This document shows positions 8,793-17,629 of a stretch of DNA of 64,000 bases, piece after piece. The notes under the pieces are model-generated. The model searched no databases and was not told the DNA's origin. It worked only from the letters and a program-made list of their open reading frames with translations. The stretch is taken from the NCBI GenBank assembly GCA_020852275.1, contig JADZBE010000004.1:186001-250000 (forward strand). Direction: 5' to 3'. A program made the position numbers and the translations under genes. The first letter of the stretch is position 1. The number at the start of each line of letters is the position of its first letter. Origin of the DNA: Phycisphaerales bacterium. GTDB lineage: Bacteria; Planctomycetota; Phycisphaerae; UBA1845.

Positions 8793-10916
8793 ATGGCTGA
8801 CCATCACAAGCTCGAACGCCGGCAAAGTCGGTTCACCGCCGTGCTCGCGCTCTGCGTGGCGGGGGCGGCGCTGCTCGGCGGAGCGGGGCTGCCGGCGCAG
8901 GAAGGACCGCCGCCGGCCGCGCCGCTGGCGGTGAAGCAGGACATGATCCGCGACCGCCTCGACCGGTTCCGCGACCGGGTCTTTCGCCTTCAGCAGGAGC
9001 TTTCCGCGCAGGAGCCGGAGAACGCCGAGCGTCTCGCCCGGGCACTGAACCGGCTGGGGGAGATCGGCGCGACGGACAAGCTGGCGGAACTCGTCGAGCG
9101 CCTCGGCAAGGGCGAGAACCTGCACGACACACTGGGCCTCCAGGAGCAGACGGTCGCGGACTTGGAGGTCGTCCTCGCCGTCCTGCTGCAACGCGACAGC
9201 CAGAATCAGGAGCGGAAGGAGGAGATAGACCGGCTCAAGGAGCGGCTCAAGCAGCTTTCCGAGCTTCTGGACCGGCAGCGCGAGGTGCGTGATCAGACCG
9301 CGCAGCAGAAGCAGGCCGCCGAACTGGCGGAGCAGCTTGAGCAGGCCCAGGCGCTGCTCGCGGAGCAGGAGCAGCTCAGCAAGGACACCGCGAAGAACGC
9401 GGAGGCCTCTTCGCCGCCCTGGCCGCTTGAAGCCCAGAAGCAGGCGCAGCGCCAGGGCGAACTGGCCGAGCGCGTCAGGGAGCTGGAGGCGAAAGTGCGA
9501 AAGGCCGCCGCGGATGCCGCGTCGCAGTCCGCGCCTCAAGAAGCTGCGTCGCAGGACCCGGTCCCGCTGAATGCAAGTCCACAGGATTCCACGAAACCGG
9601 ATTCGACTCCGCCGCAGGCGACTCCGCCGAACGCGACTCCACGAGGCGCGTCGCCGCCGGACGCAAAGCTACCCGATGCGGGTTCGCAGCAGCCGCAGCA
9701 ACCTGGCGCCGCGCCGCCGGAGAGTGCGGCGCAGCAAGGCGAAGAAGGCCAGCCTCCCTCGTCAGGCAAGGAAGCGAGCGAGTCATCCAAGACCGAGCAG
9801 GCGGCCAAGTCGCTGGACGCGGCGGCCAAGGAAATGAAGACGGCACAGAAGGCCCTCGGCGAATCGCAGTCCGATGCCGCGAAAGAGGCGCAGGAGCAGG
9901 CGGAAGAAGCGCTTCGCCGCGCGATCCATGCGCTCCAGGAAGCCCAGAAAGAACTGCCCAAGCAGGAGTCCGCCGAGCTGGAGCGTCAGCAGCGCGCGCT
10001 GGCCGAGGATGCGGGGAAACTCTCCGGCGACCCGAACTCGCCGCAGGAAGGCGGCACGAAGCAGGAGCCGCAGGATTCCCCTCAGCCGGGCGCGTCGCAG
10101 CCGTCGCCTTCCAGCGACAACGTGGAGCGCGCCGAGCGCGAGATGTGGGACGCCGCGGAGAAGCTCGAGCGGCAGGAGCCGGACCCGGCCGTCGAGAAAC
10201 AGGACCGCGCCATCGACGCGCTGAAGGAAGCCAAGCGGGAACTTGAGGAAGCTCTTCAGCAGAAGCGCCGCGAGGAGCGCGAGGAGATGCTGCGCGACTT
10301 GGAGGCGAGGTTCCACGATCTGGCCGTCAAGCAGAAGCGGCTCAACGACGAGACGATTTCGCTCGACGGGGTCGGCGCGGCCTCCTTCGCCCGTGCGGAG
10401 CAGTTGCGCGCCGCGGAGCTTGCCGACACGCAGGGCAAGCTCGCCGCCGCCGTGGACACCTGCCTGCACATTCTCGAAGAGGAGGGCACGACCGTCGTCT
10501 TCCCGCGCATCCTGGAGCAGGTGGCCGTGGACATGCGCCTGGTGGCGGAGCGGTTGACGGCGTTGGCGACCGGCGCGCTGACGCAGGCGATGCAGAAGGA
10601 AGTATTGGAAGCCCTGGAGCAGTTGCTCGATTCCGTGCGGCGCATGCAGCAGGAAAACCAGAAGCAGGACGAGCAGCAGCCCAGTGCGTCGCCCACGGAT
10701 CAGAATTCGCCATTGCTGCCGACGTCCGCGGAGCTGAAGCTTCTGCGTTCCGCGCAGGCGCGCGTGCATGAGCGGACGGAAGCGATCGAGAAAGCCAGGA
10801 CGTTGGAGACCTCGGCGGACGACGTTCTGTCCAAGACGATAGAGGCCACGGCCCAGCGGCAGAAGGACTGCGCCGACATCGCGCGTCAGTTGCGCGAGCG
10901 GACGGAGCAGGAGTAG
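8793..10916 (+). CDS. Exported coiled-coil protein, Gln/Ala/Pro-rich
   Basis: Function not recognised. From the ATG at 8793 the protein has 707 residues and begins with a basic N-terminus and a hydrophobic stretch (FTAVLALCVAGAALLGGAG) ending in GLPAQE, a plausible signal peptide. The rest is long, charged, Gln/Glu-rich alpha-helix with heptad character, interrupted by a Pro/Ser/Ala-rich disordered segment around residues 250-340, then more coiled coil to the C-terminus. A frame extension upstream would add 27 residues but puts the signal peptide inside. It is followed by three further exported proteins on the same strand, so it may belong to an envelope-associated set. Confidence 0.75.
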   Translation: MADHHKLERRQSRFTAVLALCVAGAALLGGAGLPAQEGPPPAAPLAVKQDMIRDRLDRFRDRVFRLQQELSAQEPENAERLARALNRLGEIGATDKLAELVERLGKGENLHDTLGLQEQTVADLEVVLAVLLQRDSQNQERKEEIDRLKERLKQLSELLDRQREVRDQTAQQKQAAELAEQLEQAQALLAEQEQLSKDTAKNAEASSPPWPLEAQKQAQRQGELAERVRELEAKVRKAAADAASQSAPQEAASQDPVPLNASPQDSTKPDSTPPQATPPNATPRGASPPDAKLPDAGSQQPQQPGAAPPESAAQQGEEGQPPSSGKEASESSKTEQAAKSLDAAAKEMKTAQKALGESQSDAAKEAQEQAEEALRRAIHALQEAQKELPKQESAELERQQRALAEDAGKLSGDPNSPQEGGTKQEPQDSPQPGASQPSPSSDNVERAEREMWDAAEKLERQEPDPAVEKQDRAIDALKEAKRELEEALQQKRREEREEMLRDLEARFHDLAVKQKRLNDETISLDGVGAASFARAEQLRAAELADTQGKLAAAVDTCLHILEEEGTTVVFPRILEQVAVDMRLVAERLTALATGALTQAMQKEVLEALEQLLDSVRRMQQENQKQDEQQPSASPTDQNSPLLPTSAELKLLRSAQARVHERTEAIEKARTLETSADDVLSKTIEATAQRQKDCADIARQLRERTEQE

Positions 10917-10957
10917 CAACGAACATCACCGCTTGATTTCACGGGGCGGACACGCAC

Positions 10958-11968
10958 ATGATTCTCACAGGACTGATCTCCTTCGCGCTGCTGGCGCTGA
11001 CACAAATACCGGGCGCCGAAACGCCGGCGGACCGGTTCTTGGCCGCGCTGGCTCAGAGGCAGGACGTTGACCCAGCCACGCGGGAGTTCATCGCCAACCA
11101 ATGGTCACAATCGACGGACAAGGATGGTAACGCTTTTCTGGCCGGTGCGCTGTCGGTGCTTTCACCGCAGTTCCGCAAAGGCCTCGAGCAATATGAGGCG
11201 GAGGATCACGCCGCGTGCGCTGCAACGATGAAACCGCTTGCCGACAACCCCGACCCGTTCCTCGCCGCGAACGCTCGCTTCTACTATCTGAAAGCGCTGG
11301 TCGCACAAAAGAACTTCGCCGCAGCACTGGGGGAACTGGAAGCCATCGCCCCCGACCGCCATGCGCGGATCGAGCCGTACTCGTACCATCTTCCGGAGCT
11401 TGATTTTCTCCATGCATATTCGCTGGTTGAAAACCTGCGCTATGAGGAGGCCTCGCGGCATCTGGTGCAGTTCCTTACGGTGCATCCAGATGCGCCGCAG
11501 CGGCTGATCGTTTCCGCGCGGCAGATGCTGGCGGAGCTGGCGAACCGTCAGCCGGGACGCATCGGCGAAGTGAGCGACCTGATGATGTTCGCCGCCAACC
11601 GGCTGGGGCACAGAGACACCGGGGCGGACGTTCAGGAACGTCAGAAGCGGGCGATGGAACTGCTGGACAAGCTCATCAAAGAAGCCGAAGACCGGGAGAA
11701 GAATCAGAGCAAGAACCCCAACAATGGCGGCTCTCCCCAGAATCAGAATCGCCCCCAGCCGCAGAACCCCATGCAGCAGTCGCAGCTTCCACCGGGCGCC
11801 GCCGGGCAGGCAAACCTGCGCGTCCGACAGGCGAGTCCGGGCGAAGCCTGGGGCGCGCTGGCGCCGCAGGATCGCGAAAAAATCCTGCAGGCGCTGAAGG
11901 AGAGTTTTCCGGGGAAATACCGGCGGCTGGTTGAGCAGTATTATGAGCAACTGGCCAAGGAGCCGTAG
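10958..11968 (+). CDS. Exported TPR-like protein of unknown function
   Basis: A 336-residue protein with an N-terminal hydrophobic signal (MILTGLISFALLALTQIPGA). The middle (about residues 75-190) has helical-pair spacing typical of TPR-like repeats (ANARFYYLKALVAQKNFAAA; LDFLHAYSLVENLRYEEA). A low-complexity Asn/Gln/Pro linker (about 240-275) precedes a small conserved-looking C-terminal module that includes WGALAPQDREKILQ and FPGKYRRLVEQYYEQL. Such a C-terminal motif is often seen in planctomycete proteins near other exported coiled-coil proteins. It sits 41 bases after the coiled-coil gene and is probably co-transcribed with it. Confidence 0.75.
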   Translation: MILTGLISFALLALTQIPGAETPADRFLAALAQRQDVDPATREFIANQWSQSTDKDGNAFLAGALSVLSPQFRKGLEQYEAEDHAACAATMKPLADNPDPFLAANARFYYLKALVAQKNFAAALGELEAIAPDRHARIEPYSYHLPELDFLHAYSLVENLRYEEASRHLVQFLTVHPDAPQRLIVSARQMLAELANRQPGRIGEVSDLMMFAANRLGHRDTGADVQERQKRAMELLDKLIKEAEDREKNQSKNPNNGGSPQNQNRPQPQNPMQQSQLPPGAAGQANLRVRQASPGEAWGALAPQDREKILQALKESFPGKYRRLVEQYYEQLAKEP

Positions 11969-12000
11969 AGGTGGTCCGCACCCCGCAGGCAAATGCTGCA

Positions 12001-12136
12001 CAGGTTGGAAACCTGTGCTACATCACCGGTTGGAAACCGGCGCCACACTTTTCGGTGCCACACTCTTGCGTGCCACACATTTCGGTGCCACACGTTTTAG
12101 TGCCACACATTTCAGTGCCACACACTTGAGTGTTAC
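12001..12136. repeat. CCGGTT palindrome pair followed by a 15-bp tandem repeat
   Basis: Two palindromic units, CAGGTTGGAAACCTG and CACCGGTTGGAAACCGG, start 33 bases after the stop of the preceding gene. They are followed by about six degenerate 15-bp units of the form GTGCCACACATTTCG up to 12136. The palindromes belong to the same family as the arrays at 37521-37702 and 54418-54536, in opposite orientation (loop GGA instead of TCC). Confidence 0.85.
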
Positions 12137-12159
12137 ACGCAGTCGTTCACCCTGTACCT

Positions 12160-13395
12160 ATGAGAATCAAATACCTGGCCATTATCTGGATCTCGAATGC
12201 CGCGGCACTGCATGCAGTTGTCGCGCCCTCCTCGCGCAGCGAGATGGAGATCCGCCTGCTGGACGGGCGCACGATGCGTGGCGACTGGCTGGGCTGGACG
12301 CCGACCGAGGGACTGCGGCTTGCCACGGCGGAAGGCGAGACGCGCGTCGCGGCGGATGATCTGCTGGCGATCACTTCCCCCGTCCCGGCGGAAGCGCGCG
12401 TCGGCCCGGCGGCGCGGATGGTGCGGCTGTGGTTTCATGACGGCGGGGCGGCCGATGTGCGGATGGGCGATTCCGTCGACGCGACGGTGAATGCGACGAC
12501 GCGAACCGATCAGCCGCTCGCCGTTCCGTACGCGCAGCTTGCCGCCATTCAGTACCAGCGTCCGGGAGACTGCCCCGAAGGCGACGAGGCGTTCCGTTCG
12601 GCGCTCGCCGCGCGACTGCCGGGAGAAGACGTGCTCATCTCCTGCGACGGCGGCGAGGTCCGCAGCGTCCGCGGCGTGTTGGAATCCCTCAGCGCGGAGA
12701 CGGGGACTTTTCGGCATCAGGACCGCACGCGGACGTTTCAGACCGCCAGACTCTACGGCCTCGTTCTGGCGGCGCAGACTGGGCGCAAGCAGTCTCCCTC
12801 GGCGCTGGTGACAACCACCGAGGGCGACGCTTGGCCGGGTGAACTGCTGGGCGCGGAGGGTCCGCAGCTTGTCTTGCGCACGTCGTTCAACGCCACATTG
12901 AAGCTGGACATCGACCGCCTCGCGCGCGTGGACTTCTTCAGCGACCGCGTGACGCACCTCGGCGACCTCGCGCCGACGGCGGTGCGCGAGGAGGCCCGCC
13001 TGCTGACGCCGTCGCCTTTTCGCAAGGACCGCTCGGCCGCCAACACGCCGCTGAAGCTCGGCGGAAGGACGTATGAGCATGGGGTCGGCGTCCACGCCTT
13101 CAGCGAGCTGACCTACGACCTCGGCGGGGCATACCAGACTTTCTACGCCGTCGTCGGCATCGACGATCTCGTCCGCCCGCGCGGCAGCGCCGCGGTCCGC
13201 ATCCTCGGCGACGGCACGACCCTCTACGACAGCGACGCATTCTCCGGCAAGGACGAGCCAAGCACGATTCGCGTGGATGTCAGCGGGGTGAAGACGCTGA
13301 TGCTCGTGGCCGACTGCGGCGACGGGCTGGACCTTGCCGACTTTGTGGACTGGGCGGACGCTCGGCTGATCAGAGCTTCGAGGGACGCGCGATGA
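12160..13395 (+). CDS. Exported protein with C-terminal NPCBM domain
   Basis: A 411-residue protein starting at the ATG at 12160, which gives a signal peptide (MRIKYLAIIW...NAAALHAVV). The N-terminal two thirds is beta-rich and not assigned. The C-terminal ~140 residues form an NPCBM-type domain, a carbohydrate-binding beta-sandwich: PLKLGGRTYEHGVGVHAFSE, then a conserved GIDD...G..V.FRILGDG-like block and a LMLVADCGDG segment. It likely acts outside the cytoplasm, binding glycans. Its last four bases overlap the start of the protease gene (ATGA), so the two are translationally coupled. An earlier in-frame GTG at 12130 lies inside the repeat and is less likely. Confidence 0.85.
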   Translation: MRIKYLAIIWISNAAALHAVVAPSSRSEMEIRLLDGRTMRGDWLGWTPTEGLRLATAEGETRVAADDLLAITSPVPAEARVGPAARMVRLWFHDGGAADVRMGDSVDATVNATTRTDQPLAVPYAQLAAIQYQRPGDCPEGDEAFRSALAARLPGEDVLISCDGGEVRSVRGVLESLSAETGTFRHQDRTRTFQTARLYGLVLAAQTGRKQSPSALVTTTEGDAWPGELLGAEGPQLVLRTSFNATLKLDIDRLARVDFFSDRVTHLGDLAPTAVREEARLLTPSPFRKDRSAANTPLKLGGRTYEHGVGVHAFSELTYDLGGAYQTFYAVVGIDDLVRPRGSAAVRILGDGTTLYDSDAFSGKDEPSTIRVDVSGVKTLMLVADCGDGLDLADFVDWADARLIRASRDAR

Positions 13396-15842
13396 GCGAC
13401 AGGGTTGCAGGCGGGTCCGCGCGAGGGGCGTTCGACGTTGGCGCGAAAGGGGCGTTCGACCTCGGCGCGCGAGGCGGCGCAAGAATGATGTGGCGCTCGA
13501 TGTGCGTCATGCTCCTGACGGCGGCCTGCGAAGCGCGGGCGTTGTCCGCTTCAACCGCGACCGGTCCTGAAGTCTCTCCAACTCATCGGGCGCAGGATCC
13601 AGCGCCGTCCGCGCCCCCGTCCGAGGCCCAGCGGCTTTCGGTCATCGACCGCGTCAGTCCGGCCGTCGTCTGCATCTTCGATCCGCTGCAGCGCGGCGGC
13701 GGATCGGGCGTGATCCTCGACGAGCAGGGGTATGGGCTAACCAACTTTCACGTGGTGGCCGACATGCTGGCGGAGCGACGCGGGCTTGCGGGCTTGTCGA
13801 GCGGTTACCTGTATGATCTTGAGGTGCTGGGCATCGACCCCGGCGGCGACGTGGCGATGTTCCGGCTCACGGGGCAACACGAGGCCACGCCCTCCGCGCA
13901 CGATCCGTCGCCCGCCGTGCGTGATCCGTCGTCCGATGCGCGCGACGCCGGCGCGGAGCGCTACCCGTTCGCTCCGCTGGGCGACTCGGACGCCGTGCGG
14001 CTGGGAGATCCCGTGCTGGCGATGGGCAACCCCTTCGTGCTGGCCGAGGACTACACGCCCACCGTCACCAGCGGTCGCGTCACCGGCATGCACCGCTATC
14101 AGTATGGCGAAGGCAACCAGCTTCTCTACTCCGACTGCATCCAAACGGACGCGGCGATCAACCCCGGCAATTCCGGCGGGCCGCTCTTCAACCTGCGCGG
14201 CGAGGTGATTGGCATCAACGGGCGCATCTCGATTAACACGCGGGGGCGCTTCAACGTCGGGGTGGGGTACGCGATTTCTGCGAACCAGATCCAGCGATTC
14301 ATTCCGGGCCTGCGCGCCGGGCTGCTCGTTCGGCACGGCACGCTTCAGGCGACGGTGATCGACCGCGCGGGCGCCGTCGTGTTCGACCGGCTGCTGGAGG
14401 ATGCTCCGGCGTGGGACGCGGGCATTCGACCGGGCGATCGGCTGCTTTCTTTTGACGGCCGACGGATCGAATCCGCCAACCACTTCGCCAGCCTGCTGGG
14501 GACGTATCCCGAAGGTTGGCGCGTGACGGTGGAGTACGAGCGCGGCGAACTGCGCAAGGCGGTTCAGACGCGGCTGGAGCCGCTTCCGGTGAAGCTCGAG
14601 CTTCCGTTTCCAACGGACACGGAGCAGGTTGCGGCCGCGCAGCTCAACACGCGCGTCTCAAGACTTGATGCGTCCGCCGCGCCGGCAGACAGCGCGGCGG
14701 CCGGAGGCGTCGCTCCTGACAGCGCCGGGGCGTCCGGCGAATTCGGGGAACCCATGCTCGGCGCCGCGCTGGAGCGCACGGTCAAGCTCTACGGTCTCGG
14801 CGCGGGGATGGAAGTGGGTTACGGCACGGGCATTCTCGTCGGCGAGGACGGGCGTGTGCTGACGGTGCTGTCGCTGCTGATCGAGGCTCGCCGGGTCACT
14901 GCGACGGTCCGCGACGGAACGGCGTACGACGCGATCGTGGTGCGGCGCGATCCGGCGCGACAACTCGCGCTGCTTCAACTGGTCCGTCCGAAAGCCGCTT
15001 CAACCGGCGCGTCCGGGGTCGCCGATGCGCCCGATGCCCCCGCGCCTGCGGTTGCGCCTGATGCAGCGGCGCCGTCGCCGCCTCAGGGCGCCGCAGTGTT
15101 GGATGCTGCCCCGCAGGATGCCGCGCCGCAAGAGAGCGCGGCGCCGCCGTCCCCGCCTTTGCGCCTGCCGTTCTTCGCACTGGACGCATCCCACGCGCCT
15201 CGACCGGGTGACGCGGTCGTGGCACTGGGCAACCCGTTTCGCATCGCCGATGGCCGCGAGCCGCTCTCCCTGGCGCACGGCGTGCTCTCGGCCCGCATTC
15301 CGCTGGACGCGACGCGACGGATGAAGGACTACCCTTACCACGGCGACGTGCTGGTGTTTGACGCGATCACCAGCAACCCCGGCTTTTCCGGCGGCGCGCT
15401 GGTGGACGCGGAGGGTCGGCTGCTCGGGTTGATCGGGCGCGAGGTTCGGCTCAACCGCACGCACACGCATCTGAATTACGCCCTCCCGACCGATGTGCTT
15501 GCGGCCTTCATGGACGACGCGGAGCGGGGCGAACCGGGCAAGGCGCCGTCTTCGACTTCCGCTGCGACGGACAAGCCGATCGAACTGGGCATTCGCCTCG
15601 TCGAGGCCGGATATCGCACGACCCTGCCCTTCGTGGAGCGCGTGGTCGCCGGTTCACCGGCTGCGAAGGCGGGGCTTCGCGTGGACGACCTGATCCTCGC
15701 GGTGAATGGGCGCGAAGTTCCGGACGCCCGGGCGTTCAAGGACATCGTCGCGGCGCTTTCCCCTTCGGGTGAAGTGGAGATTATCCTGCGTCGAGGGCGC
15801 GAGATAGTGACGGTGCATGTGCCGGCGGCGGGCAAGGAATGA
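13392..15842 (+). CDS. Exported double trypsin-like / double PDZ serine protease
   Basis: An 816-residue DegP/HtrA-related protein. Order: N-terminal export signal, trypsin-like domain 1 (about 75-300), PDZ 1 (about 310-395), trypsin-like domain 2 (about 445-710), PDZ 2 (about 720-810). Domain 1 has a full triad: His120 (TNFHVV), Asp153 (GGDVAMF) and Ser261 (GNSGGPL). Domain 2 keeps the serine motif (NPGFSGGAL), but the His position reads LTVLSLL and the Asp position RQLALLQL, so it is probably catalytically dead. Alanine/proline-rich inserts interrupt both trypsin domains. Translationally coupled to the NPCBM gene; likely acts in the periplasm on misfolded or envelope proteins. Confidence 0.9.
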   Translation: MSDRVAGGSARGAFDVGAKGAFDLGARGGARMMWRSMCVMLLTAACEARALSASTATGPEVSPTHRAQDPAPSAPPSEAQRLSVIDRVSPAVVCIFDPLQRGGGSGVILDEQGYGLTNFHVVADMLAERRGLAGLSSGYLYDLEVLGIDPGGDVAMFRLTGQHEATPSAHDPSPAVRDPSSDARDAGAERYPFAPLGDSDAVRLGDPVLAMGNPFVLAEDYTPTVTSGRVTGMHRYQYGEGNQLLYSDCIQTDAAINPGNSGGPLFNLRGEVIGINGRISINTRGRFNVGVGYAISANQIQRFIPGLRAGLLVRHGTLQATVIDRAGAVVFDRLLEDAPAWDAGIRPGDRLLSFDGRRIESANHFASLLGTYPEGWRVTVEYERGELRKAVQTRLEPLPVKLELPFPTDTEQVAAAQLNTRVSRLDASAAPADSAAAGGVAPDSAGASGEFGEPMLGAALERTVKLYGLGAGMEVGYGTGILVGEDGRVLTVLSLLIEARRVTATVRDGTAYDAIVVRRDPARQLALLQLVRPKAASTGASGVADAPDAPAPAVAPDAAAPSPPQGAAVLDAAPQDAAPQESAAPPSPPLRLPFFALDASHAPRPGDAVVALGNPFRIADGREPLSLAHGVLSARIPLDATRRMKDYPYHGDVLVFDAITSNPGFSGGALVDAEGRLLGLIGREVRLNRTHTHLNYALPTDVLAAFMDDAERGEPGKAPSSTSAATDKPIELGIRLVEAGYRTTLPFVERVVAGSPAAKAGLRVDDLILAVNGREVPDARAFKDIVAALSPSGEVEIILRRGREIVTVHVPAAGKE

Positions 15843-15892
15843 GGAGGAGCGAATCCCTTTTGCCGTCGCTCTTGAGCCGGCGCAAGGCGCAA

Positions 15893-16045
15893 GGGTAGTT
15901 CGTCGCCTTGCGGCGAGAAGGGTAGTTCGTCGCCTTGCGGCGAGAGGGGTAGTTCGTCGCTCCGCGACGAACGCTCGCCACGGAGTGGCGAACTACCCGG
16001 ATCGCTCGGCGCCCAGCATGGATTCCCGCCTGCGCGGGAATGACG
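15893..16045. repeat. 27-bp GGTAGTTCGTCG tandem repeat plus a CCCGCCTGCGCGGG element
   Basis: Three units of GGGTAGTTCGTCGCCTTGCG type are followed by an inverted partner ending GCGAACTACCC, so the array can form a hairpin. Directly after it, 16014-16045 carries ATTCCCGCCTGCGCGGGAAT, a member of the dispersed CCCGC family. The repeats fill the gap between the protease and the methyltransferase. Confidence 0.85.
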
Positions 16046-16090
16046 CGCGCTGCATTTCGCCATGAACTGCTGAGGTTGGATCACCGCCAG

Positions 16091-16897
16091 ATGAGCAAAC
16101 CTAAGCGATCTTCCGCGCAGCGTTATCACGACCGCGTGGCCGGCGCGTATGACGACAGCTACGACGACGCCTACTGGCAGTGGCACGACGCGCTGACGTG
16201 GGACCATCTGCGGGCGTTCCTCCCCACGGACCTTTCGGCGGAAGTGATCGACCTGGGCTGCGGGACGGGGAAGTGGGGGCTGAAGCTGCTCAAGAGCGGC
16301 TTCCGCGTCACATTCGCGGACATCTCCGCGAAGATGGTGGATGCGGCGCGGGCGGGCGCGGCGGAGATGGGCTTGGAGCCTCGAGCCGCTTTTCTCCATG
16401 CGGACGTGTGCGATCTGTCGGCGCTGGCGTCCGAGCGATTCACGCTGGCGACCGCGTTCGGCGAGCCGCTGGGCTGCGCGTCGTCCCCGCCGGCCGCGAT
16501 GCGCGAGGCGCGGCGCATCCTGAAGCCTGGCGGCGTGCTGGTCGCAACGCTGGATAACCGCTGGGCGTGCATCGAGTTCTACATGCAGCGGGGAAACCTG
16601 GACGAGCTGGACCGTTTCCTCGACGACGGGCGCACCCACTGGCTCACAAAGCGCAGCGAAGAGCAGTTCCCCATTGTCACCTACGGGCCGGCAGAGTTGG
16701 AGCGGCTCCTGCGTCAAACCGGGTTCGAATTGGTGGACTTGATCGGCAAGACCGTGCTGCCCATGCGTCATTACCGCGCGCTTCTTGAGGATCGGGAGGC
16801 TCGCGCCAGGCTGATGCGCATCGAGAAGAAGCTGTGGCGCGACCGGGCGGCCATCGGTCGGGCGGCGCATCTGCAATTCGCCGCGCGCCGCCTGTGA
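16091..16897 (+). CDS. Class I SAM-dependent methyltransferase
   Basis: A 268-residue methyltransferase, substrate unknown. Motif I is VIDLGCGTGKWGLKLL near residue 57, followed by the acidic strand-2 residue in VTFADIS, and a typical late motif LKPGGVLVATLDNRW. The N-terminal YHDRVAGAYDDSYDD stretch resembles methyltransferases acting on small molecules or lipids. The ATG at 16091 is preferred because the upstream extension runs into the repeat. It lies 33 bases before the ECF sigma gene on the same strand. Confidence 0.85.
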   Translation: MSKPKRSSAQRYHDRVAGAYDDSYDDAYWQWHDALTWDHLRAFLPTDLSAEVIDLGCGTGKWGLKLLKSGFRVTFADISAKMVDAARAGAAEMGLEPRAAFLHADVCDLSALASERFTLATAFGEPLGCASSPPAAMREARRILKPGGVLVATLDNRWACIEFYMQRGNLDELDRFLDDGRTHWLTKRSEEQFPIVTYGPAELERLLRQTGFELVDLIGKTVLPMRHYRALLEDREARARLMRIEKKLWRDRAAIGRAAHLQFAARRL

Positions 16898-16930
16898 CAA
16901 GGCGCAGAGCAGCGCCTAACATCTCGCCCG

Positions 16931-17584
16931 ATGGATGAATCCGCCCTCATCGAGGCCTGCCGGCGCGGAGATCGAGAAGCGCAGCGGACGCTCTACGATC
17001 GCTACAGCGACCGCATCTACCGGCTTGCGCTGCGCATGACCGGCAACGATCAGGACGCCTTCGACGTGGCCGCGGACGCCTTCGTGCGCGCGTTTCAGCG
17101 GCTGGGCGATTTCGACGGGCGCAGTGCGCTGGGCACCTGGCTGTACCGCATCGCCACCAACGAGGCGCTGCAGCTCTTCCGGCGTCGCACGACGGAGGAT
17201 CGTCACCAGCGCATCCTTGCCGAGGCGCGCGAGCAAAACCGTTCCTCGCCGCCGTCGGACCTGCGAGCGCTGGTGCAGGACGAGCTGCGGCTCGTCTCCG
17301 ACGAGCACAGGATCATCCTGCTGCTCAGGTACGAGCAGGGGTTGGACTACGCCGAAATCGCGGAGGTGCTGGAATGTGCGCCGGGCACCGTTGCCTCGCG
17401 GCTGAACCGTGCCCGCGCGGAGATAAAAGCGGTGATGGAGGGGCCGGGCACAAGGGCTGCCACGTGCGTGGAGGCACCCCCTGAAGGGTCCGGAAAAGGG
17501 CCGGAGGCGCCGCCCATGATGCGGCATCCGGCGCATCCGGAAAGGGAAGAAGCCGGGCCGGCGGCGCATCGAAAGAAGGGGTAG
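16931..17584 (+). CDS. ECF RNA polymerase sigma factor
   Basis: A 217-residue sigma-70 family factor of the ECF type. Region 2 spans about residues 10-80 (RIYRLALRMTGNDQDAFDVAADAFVRAF split over the core-binding helix), and region 4 about 120-175 with a helix-turn-helix (LDYAEIAEVLECAPGTVASR). The C-terminal ~40 residues are basic and proline-rich and extend beyond the usual end. It is followed after 45 bases by a zinc-finger anti-sigma gene, the standard pairing in which the anti-sigma holds the factor at the membrane until a signal arrives. Confidence 0.93.
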   Translation: MDESALIEACRRGDREAQRTLYDRYSDRIYRLALRMTGNDQDAFDVAADAFVRAFQRLGDFDGRSALGTWLYRIATNEALQLFRRRTTEDRHQRILAEAREQNRSSPPSDLRALVQDELRLVSDEHRIILLLRYEQGLDYAEIAEVLECAPGTVASRLNRARAEIKAVMEGPGTRAATCVEAPPEGSGKGPEAPPMMRHPAHPEREEAGPAAHRKKG

Positions 17585-17629
17585 CGCCGGGCGGAATCCG
17601 GGGCGGCACCCCGCAAGACGCGATCAACC

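Noticed and set aside
9783..10919. Minus-strand frame of 378 codons opposite the coiled-coil gene
   Set aside because: Leu/Arg-rich shadow of the Gln/Glu coiled coil; no motif or ribosome site.
12133..13482. Minus-strand frame of 449 codons opposite the NPCBM gene
   Set aside because: Antisense to a gene with a recognised domain and a coupled start; product looks random.
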